10,049 nt of DNA, taken from NCBI GenBank assembly GCA_025352845.1, contig JANXSC010000475.1:1-10049 (forward strand), written 5' to 3'. This document shows positions 6,740 to 10,049 of this stretch, piece by piece. Position numbers and translations under genes: made by a program. This stretch comes from Opitutaceae bacterium (GTDB taxonomy: Bacteria; Verrucomicrobiota; Verrucomicrobiia; Opitutales; Opitutaceae). Under the pieces are notes generated by a model that saw only the letters and a program-made list of their open reading frames with translations, had not been told where the DNA came from and did no database searches. The first letter of the stretch is position 1. The number at the start of each line of letters is the position of its first letter.

Positions 6740-7730
6740 GGGCGCGGAGAAAATTGCGTTCCCTGTTTCCCTGCCCCAGCCTCGCCGCCGCTTGAACACC
6801 TCGTGGGACATCCTCAAGGCGCTGTCGGACCCGACGCGGCTGCGCCTGCTCACGCTCGTGGCACGCGAGGAACTTTCCGTCGCGGAGCTGCAGGAAATTC
6901 TCGGGATGGGGCAGTCGCGGATTTCGTCGCAGCTCGCGCTGTTGCGGTCGGTCAACCTCGTGTCGGATCGGCGCGAGGGGAAGAACGCGTTCTACTCGCT
7001 GCGCGCCGGCCTCACGGCGAAAACCGCCGCACTGATGAAAGCCGCGATCGAGTCCGTCGGCGAACAGCCGGTGATGGCCGAGGACCGCGAGAACCTGAAT
7101 CGCATTTTGCAGAAGCGGCGGCGCACGCAGGAGCAATATTTCAACCTCATCGCCGGCCGGTTGGGTAAAAACTACTGCCCCGGCCGCTCGTGGGAAGCGA
7201 TCGGGCACCTGGCGCTCCGGCTCACGCCCGCGATCGACATCGCAGACTTGGGGGCGGGCGAGGGGCTCGTGTCGCAGCTGCTCGCGCACCGCGCGCGGCA
7301 AGTCTGGTGCATCGACAATTCCCCGCGGATGATCGAGGTCGGCACCGAACTCGCGAAACGCAACGGGCTCGCGAACCTCATCTACCGGCTGGGCGACATC
7401 GAGAGCGTCCCGCTCGTCGATAAATCCGTGGACCTCGCGATCCTCAGCCAGGCACTCCACCACGCGCAGCACCCGCAGCGGGCGGTGGACGAGGCGTTCC
7501 GGATTCTGCGGCCCGGCGGTCAGCTCCTCGTGCTCGATCTCAACGAGCACACGTTTGCGAAGGCGCGCGAACTCTACGCGGATGTGTGGCTCGGCTTCAC
7601 CGAGAGCGCGCTCCACGGTTTTTTGAAAAAGGCCGGGTTTGCCAAGGTCGAGGTCGCCGCGGTGTCGCGCGAGATGGAGGAGCCGCGCTTCGAGACTTTG
7701 CTCGCCAGCGGCGTCAAGGTCCTGCGGTAG
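6732..7730 (+). CDS. ArsR-type HTH regulator fused to a SAM-dependent methyltransferase
   Basis: A 332-residue cytoplasmic protein with two domains. Residues about 23-92 are an ArsR/SmtB winged helix: ILKALSDPTRLRLLTLVARE, SVAELQEILGMGQSRISSQL, then the wing SDRREGKNAFYSL. The ELCVC-type metal site of arsenic and cadmium sensors is absent (EELSVAEL here), so metal sensing by that site is unlikely. Residues about 165-310 are a class I methyltransferase of the Methyltransf_11 type: motif I IADLGAGEGLVSQLL (170-184), acidic Asp195 after motif I, LSQALHHAQHPQRAVDEAF and LRPGGQLLVLDL. A linker rich in charged residues (about 115-150) joins them. Fusions of this kind occur in several bacterial phyla and are suspected to respond to SAM or S-adenosylhomocysteine; that function is inference. 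The start is GTG 6732 within the LysE end; TTG 6792 is an alternative immediately before the HTH. Confidence 0.87.
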   Translation: MAEGAEKIAFPVSLPQPRRRLNTSWDILKALSDPTRLRLLTLVAREELSVAELQEILGMGQSRISSQLALLRSVNLVSDRREGKNAFYSLRAGLTAKTAALMKAAIESVGEQPVMAEDRENLNRILQKRRRTQEQYFNLIAGRLGKNYCPGRSWEAIGHLALRLTPAIDIADLGAGEGLVSQLLAHRARQVWCIDNSPRMIEVGTELAKRNGLANLIYRLGDIESVPLVDKSVDLAILSQALHHAQHPQRAVDEAFRILRPGGQLLVLDLNEHTFAKARELYADVWLGFTESALHGFLKKAGFAKVEVAAVSREMEEPRFETLLASGVKVLR

Positions 7731-7804
7731 TGGCCGCGTCCGCTTGCGGAATGGATGGGCCGGATGCAACCTTCGCGCGCCGTGCGGGTCGCATTTCGCT
7801 TCCC

Positions 7805-8386
7805 ATGGCTCGCATGAAAAATCCCTTCGCGTCGCTCTTATTGCTCGGGTTATCCGTGGTGTCGGCTTTTGCCGCTGTGCCCAAGGCGCACGAGGAAACG
7901 GCGTTCCTCTTCGAGAACCGCAAGCTCGTGGTCGCCGTGCCCGAGGGCTTCGGCTGTGTCACGAGCAAGAACGAAGACAGCATCGTCACCATGAAGCTCG
8001 CCGATCCCAAGGATCGCTACAGCGTCGAGCTGCTGTTTCTACCGGACCCGGAAGGGCAGTTCACCAGTGCCCGCGCCCGCCGCGAAAAAATGGTGGAGAT
8101 GCTCGCCGACTACGTGGGCCAGTCGCGCGAGAAGGGCATGCAGTTCGAGGAGCTGGATTCGCGCACAGGCGCGGGAACCTATTGCGTGTTCACCGACACG
8201 ACCTTGCTCGGAAAAGAAAAATTACCCCCCGGCGAATACCTGCACCTGACTGCGGGACTGAAAATCTGGCCGGGCGTCGTGGTGATTTTCCGGTTTTTCA
8301 GCAACGACACCGCATCGACGGAATACCGCGCCTTGATGAAAATGCTCCGCGAGAGTGTGGAGGAAAAAGCGGTGCCGCTGCGGTGA
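7805..8386 (+). CDS. Small secreted protein of unknown function
   Basis: I do not recognise a family. The 193-residue product begins with a clear Sec signal peptide: MARMKNPF, then LLLLGLSVVSAFA, with likely cleavage after Ala23 or Ala24 and no lipobox. The mature part is mixed alpha/beta, with a strand-rich start (KLVVAVPEGFGCVTSK, SIVTMKLADPKDRYSVELLFLP), a charged helix (about 88-112), and more strands (TYCVFTDTTLL, GVVVIFRFFS). Cys51 and Cys127 could form a disulfide bond if the protein is exported. No transmembrane helix lies beyond the signal. A second ATG at 7814 is equally plausible; an ATG at 7751 would put 18 extra residues before the signal and is less likely. It lies 74 nt after the methyltransferase gene on the same strand, with no terminator seen between them, so it may be co-transcribed. 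The stop codon abuts a long inverted repeat. Confidence 0.7.
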   Translation: MARMKNPFASLLLLGLSVVSAFAAVPKAHEETAFLFENRKLVVAVPEGFGCVTSKNEDSIVTMKLADPKDRYSVELLFLPDPEGQFTSARARREKMVEMLADYVGQSREKGMQFEELDSRTGAGTYCVFTDTTLLGKEKLPPGEYLHLTAGLKIWPGVVVIFRFFSNDTASTEYRALMKMLRESVEEKAVPLR

Positions 8387-8495
8387 TCGGAAAATTGGAA
8401 AGGCGGGAAATTGGAAAACGGAAACAGAGATCGGAATCGATCGGGGATTGTGTGGTTTCCCATTTTTCCAATTTCCCACCTTCCCAATTTTCCGA
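8387..8495. repeat. Long inverted repeat filling a convergent junction, probable bidirectional terminator
   Basis: The 32-nt arm at 8387-8418 and the arm at 8464-8495 are reverse complements with only two mismatches. The left arm starts at the first base after the secreted-protein stop; the right arm ends at the last base before the stop of the oxoamine synthase gene. Inside, GGAAAC (8420-8425) pairs with GTTTCC (8455-8460), and GATCG (8429-8433) pairs with CGATC (8438-8442) around a 4-nt loop, so nearly the whole 109 nt can fold as one hairpin. The left arm is itself a degenerate tandem repeat of a GGAAA-TTGGAAA type unit. Terminator function is inferred. Confidence 0.72.
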
Positions 8496-9692
8496 CTACA
8501 TTTTTTTCACCGCATACGCCATCGCGTCGGCGATCTTTTCGAGCTGCTCCTCGGTGTGCATCGCTGAGATGGCGGTGCGGATGAGATCCTTGCCGGCGGG
8601 CACGGCGGGCGCGATCGACATGACGGTGAAGACGCCTTTTTCGAGCAGGGCCTTCCAAAACGGATAAACGCGCTCCTTGGAGCCGAGCACGATCGGGACG
8701 GCGGGCGTCTCGCTCTCCCACGTGTCAAGGCCGAGGGACTTGAGCATCGCGCGGTATTTGCGGGTGTTGGCCCAGAGCTTTTCCAAGTGCTCCGGCTCGG
8801 CCTGCATGATCTCGAGGGAGGCCTGCGCGCACGCGGCCTGGCTCGGGCTGATCGCGGCGGAGAAAATCGTCTGCTTCGAGTGCGTGCGGAGATATTCGAT
8901 GATCTCGGTCGAGGCGGCGACGAAGCCGCCGGTGCTGGCGAGCGATTTCGAGAGGCTGCCGCAGATCACGTCCACCTTTTCGTTCAGCCCGAAATGATCG
9001 ACGGTGCCGCGGCCCTGGCGGCCGAGGACGCCGAAGCCGTGCGCGTCGTCGAGCACGGTGAAACAGCCATTCTCCTCCGCGATTTCGGAGATCTCGGGCA
9101 GCCGGGCGATGTGGCCCTCCATCGAGTAAACGCCCTCAATCACGAGCATCTTCGGCGCATCCTGGCTCACCGCGCCGAGCACCTCGCGCAGATCGTCGGG
9201 GCTGTTGTGCGTGAAGCGCTCGACCGTTGCCATCGAGAGGCGGATGCCGTCCCAGAGACAGGAGTGGATGTTTTTGTCGGCGAGGACGACGTCGCCCTTT
9301 TGGGCAAACGAGGCGACGCTGGAAAGACACGAGAGATAACCGGCGACGTGGATGTGGCACGCCTCGCGCCCGAGGAAGGAGGCGAGTTTTTCCTCCAGCT
9401 CGACGTGGTAGGCGCGCGAGCCGTTGGACGTGCGCGCGCCGGTAGTGCTCGTGCCCCACTTGAGCATGGCCGCGCGCCCGGCCTCGATGACCTTCGGATG
9501 AAACGAGAGCCCGAGGTAGTCGTTGCTGGAGAGCATGATTGTCTCCTTGCCGTGCAACGTCACCGTCGTGCCCTTCTGGGCCTCCATGGCGTGGTAGTAG
9601 GGCGCGTATTTCAGCCGCATCTTCGTCGCGTAATCGTCGCGGCAGCGGGCCTGAAGAGCCTTCTTGTTCTTCGTGAAAAATGAGAGCGCCAT
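8496..9692 (-). CDS. PLP-dependent alpha-oxoamine synthase, serine palmitoyltransferase-like
   Basis: Enzymes of this family condense an amino acid with an acyl-CoA, with loss of CO2: serine palmitoyltransferase, 8-amino-7-oxononanoate synthase (BioF), glycine C-acetyltransferase (Kbl) and 5-aminolevulinate synthase. The 398-residue cytosolic protein has the family order: LSSNDYLGLSFHPKV (55-69), TTGARTSNGSRAYHVELEEKL (about 83-103), LDDAHGFGVLG (214-224) with Asp216 and His218 near the cofactor, and GSLSKSLASTGGFVAA (245-260) with Lys249 as the Schiff-base lysine. The SLSKSLASTGGF form resembles serine palmitoyltransferases more than BioF or Kbl, which tend to have GKALGG-like sequences; this rests on memory. 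No biotin genes or threonine dehydrogenase lie nearby to support BioF or Kbl. ATG 9692 is chosen because upstream in-frame sequence is low-complexity and crosses palindromes. The gene is monocistronic as far as visible, with no clear Shine-Dalgarno site. Confidence 0.85.
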   Translation of the reverse strand: MALSFFTKNKKALQARCRDDYATKMRLKYAPYYHAMEAQKGTTVTLHGKETIMLSSNDYLGLSFHPKVIEAGRAAMLKWGTSTTGARTSNGSRAYHVELEEKLASFLGREACHIHVAGYLSCLSSVASFAQKGDVVLADKNIHSCLWDGIRLSMATVERFTHNSPDDLREVLGAVSQDAPKMLVIEGVYSMEGHIARLPEISEIAEENGCFTVLDDAHGFGVLGRQGRGTVDHFGLNEKVDVICGSLSKSLASTGGFVAASTEIIEYLRTHSKQTIFSAAISPSQAACAQASLEIMQAEPEHLEKLWANTRKYRAMLKSLGLDTWESETPAVPIVLGSKERVYPFWKALLEKGVFTVMSIAPAVPAGKDLIRTAISAMHTEEQLEKIADAMAYAVKKM

Positions 9693-9768
9693 GGGCGGGT
9701 AAACCGTGGGCGGCGGCCCCGCGCATTGCAAACGGAAAGGCTGGATTGGTCGGAGCGTTTCACGCGCC

Positions 9769-9786
9769 GGGCCGGGCCCCCGGCCC
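9769..9786. repeat. GC-only palindrome, possible REP-like element
   Basis: GGGCCGGG (9769-9776) and CCCGGCCC (9779-9786) are exact reverse complements with only two bases between, so in RNA the loop would open by a pair or more. It lies between the oxoamine synthase start and the end of the transposase-like gene. It could terminate the leftward transposase-like gene or be one half of a REP-type element. Confidence 0.4.
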
Positions 9787-9795
9787 CGCCGGCTT

Positions 9796-9815
9796 GGCCG
9801 CGGCGCCGCGCGGCC
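9796..9815. repeat. Second GC-rich palindrome beside the transposase-like gene
   Basis: GGCCGCGGC (9796-9804) faces GCCGC-GC-GGCC (9805-9815), pairing fully except for a two-base GC bulge; the core GCGGCGCCGC is a perfect palindrome. It begins 13 nt downstream (in the leftward direction) of the transposase-like stop codon. No T-run follows on the minus strand, which makes a plain intrinsic terminator less likely. Confidence 0.38.
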
Positions 9816-9828
9816 GTCCGCTCCCGCG

Positions 9829-10049
9829 TCACCTCGCGACGAGCTTCTCCACCTCGGCGCGCCCCTCCGCGCGCAGCATCCACCGCCGGGCGAATTGGCT
9901 GGCCGAGGCGGGTTGCCCCATCGCAAGCCGCTCCGCGAGCCATGCATTCGCGACCGAGGTGCAGCGCTTCATCGCGGCCGCGAGCAGCGCCTTCTGCGGA
10001 TGCGACTTCGGCGCGGGGAGTTTCTTCAGGTCGATTTTCGCGCGGCGGG
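9829..10049 (-). CDS. C-terminal end of a transposase-like protein (RAYT/IS200-like), partial
   Basis: The minus strand carries an open frame of 72 residues that ends at the TGA at 9831-9829 and enters from beyond the right edge. It reads RRAKIDLKKLPAPKSHPQKA, then a helix-turn-helix-like stretch TSVANAWLAERLAMGQPASA, then SQFARRWMLRAEGRAEVEKL. I associate the pattern 'T.vsnaWlAerL.MG.pasvSqf.rR' with the C-terminal DNA-binding tail of REP-associated tyrosine transposases annotated in Verrucomicrobiota, but this is from memory. The catalytic His and Tyr motifs would lie outside the window, so the assignment is tentative. The clean reading frame, the helix-turn-helix-like pattern and a normal stop support a real gene. 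Confidence 0.55.
   Translation of the reverse strand, partial: RRAKIDLKKLPAPKSHPQKALLAAAMKRCTSVANAWLAERLAMGQPASASQFARRWMLRAEGRAEVEKLVAR

Noticed and set aside
9693..9947. N-terminal extension of the oxoamine synthase frame
   Set aside because: It crosses the two GC palindromes and the stop of the transposase-like gene, and its translation is low-complexity Arg/Gly/Pro; ATG 9692 matches the usual family start.

Overview
The window is a GC-rich stretch of bacterial chromosome that carries mostly housekeeping and metabolic genes. It looks like a member of the Verrucomicrobiota, probably near Opitutaceae. The grounds are the very long GreA-type protein with a large N-terminal extension (an architecture I know from the PVC superphylum, for example the roughly 715-residue Chlamydia GreA), the frequent lack of Shine-Dalgarno sites, and a transposase-like C-terminus of a kind I associate with that family. 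The taxonomic placement is inference.

Layout, left to right: (1) A rightward pair, an MFS exporter (146-1480) overlapping by ATGA with a lipoprotein that combines two retropepsin-like halves and a PDZ domain (1477-2670). A perfect hairpin with the stop codon in its loop closes this pair, followed by a heptad-repeat inverted repeat. (2) A leftward rsmB-like rRNA cytosine methyltransferase (2764-4106), whose reading frame is broken once at a run of four T near codon 60. (3) A divergent intergenic region with a near-consensus -35 box, then rightward greA with its 450-residue extension (4220-6061) and a textbook intrinsic terminator (6090-6116). (4) A rightward group: a LysE-family exporter (6125-6739), an ArsR-type HTH fused to a SAM-dependent methyltransferase (6732-7730, 8-nt overlap), and a small secreted protein of unknown function (7805-8386). 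(5) A 109-nt convergent junction filled by a long inverted repeat flush with both stop codons. (6) A leftward alpha-oxoamine synthase resembling serine palmitoyltransferase (8496-9692). (7) Two very GC-rich palindromes and the C-terminal end of a leftward gene (9829-10049) that resembles a REP-associated (RAYT/IS200-like) transposase.

The genes do not form one pathway. Coupling by overlap is clear only for MFS/lipoprotein and for LysE/ArsR-methyltransferase. I see no rRNA, tRNA, CRISPR array, prophage or defence island. The observations most worth a second look are the rsmB frame break, the two elaborate inverted repeats that fill the stop-to-stop junctions, the HTH-methyltransferase fusion coupled to an exporter, the enlarged GreA, and the palindromes beside the transposase-like end.
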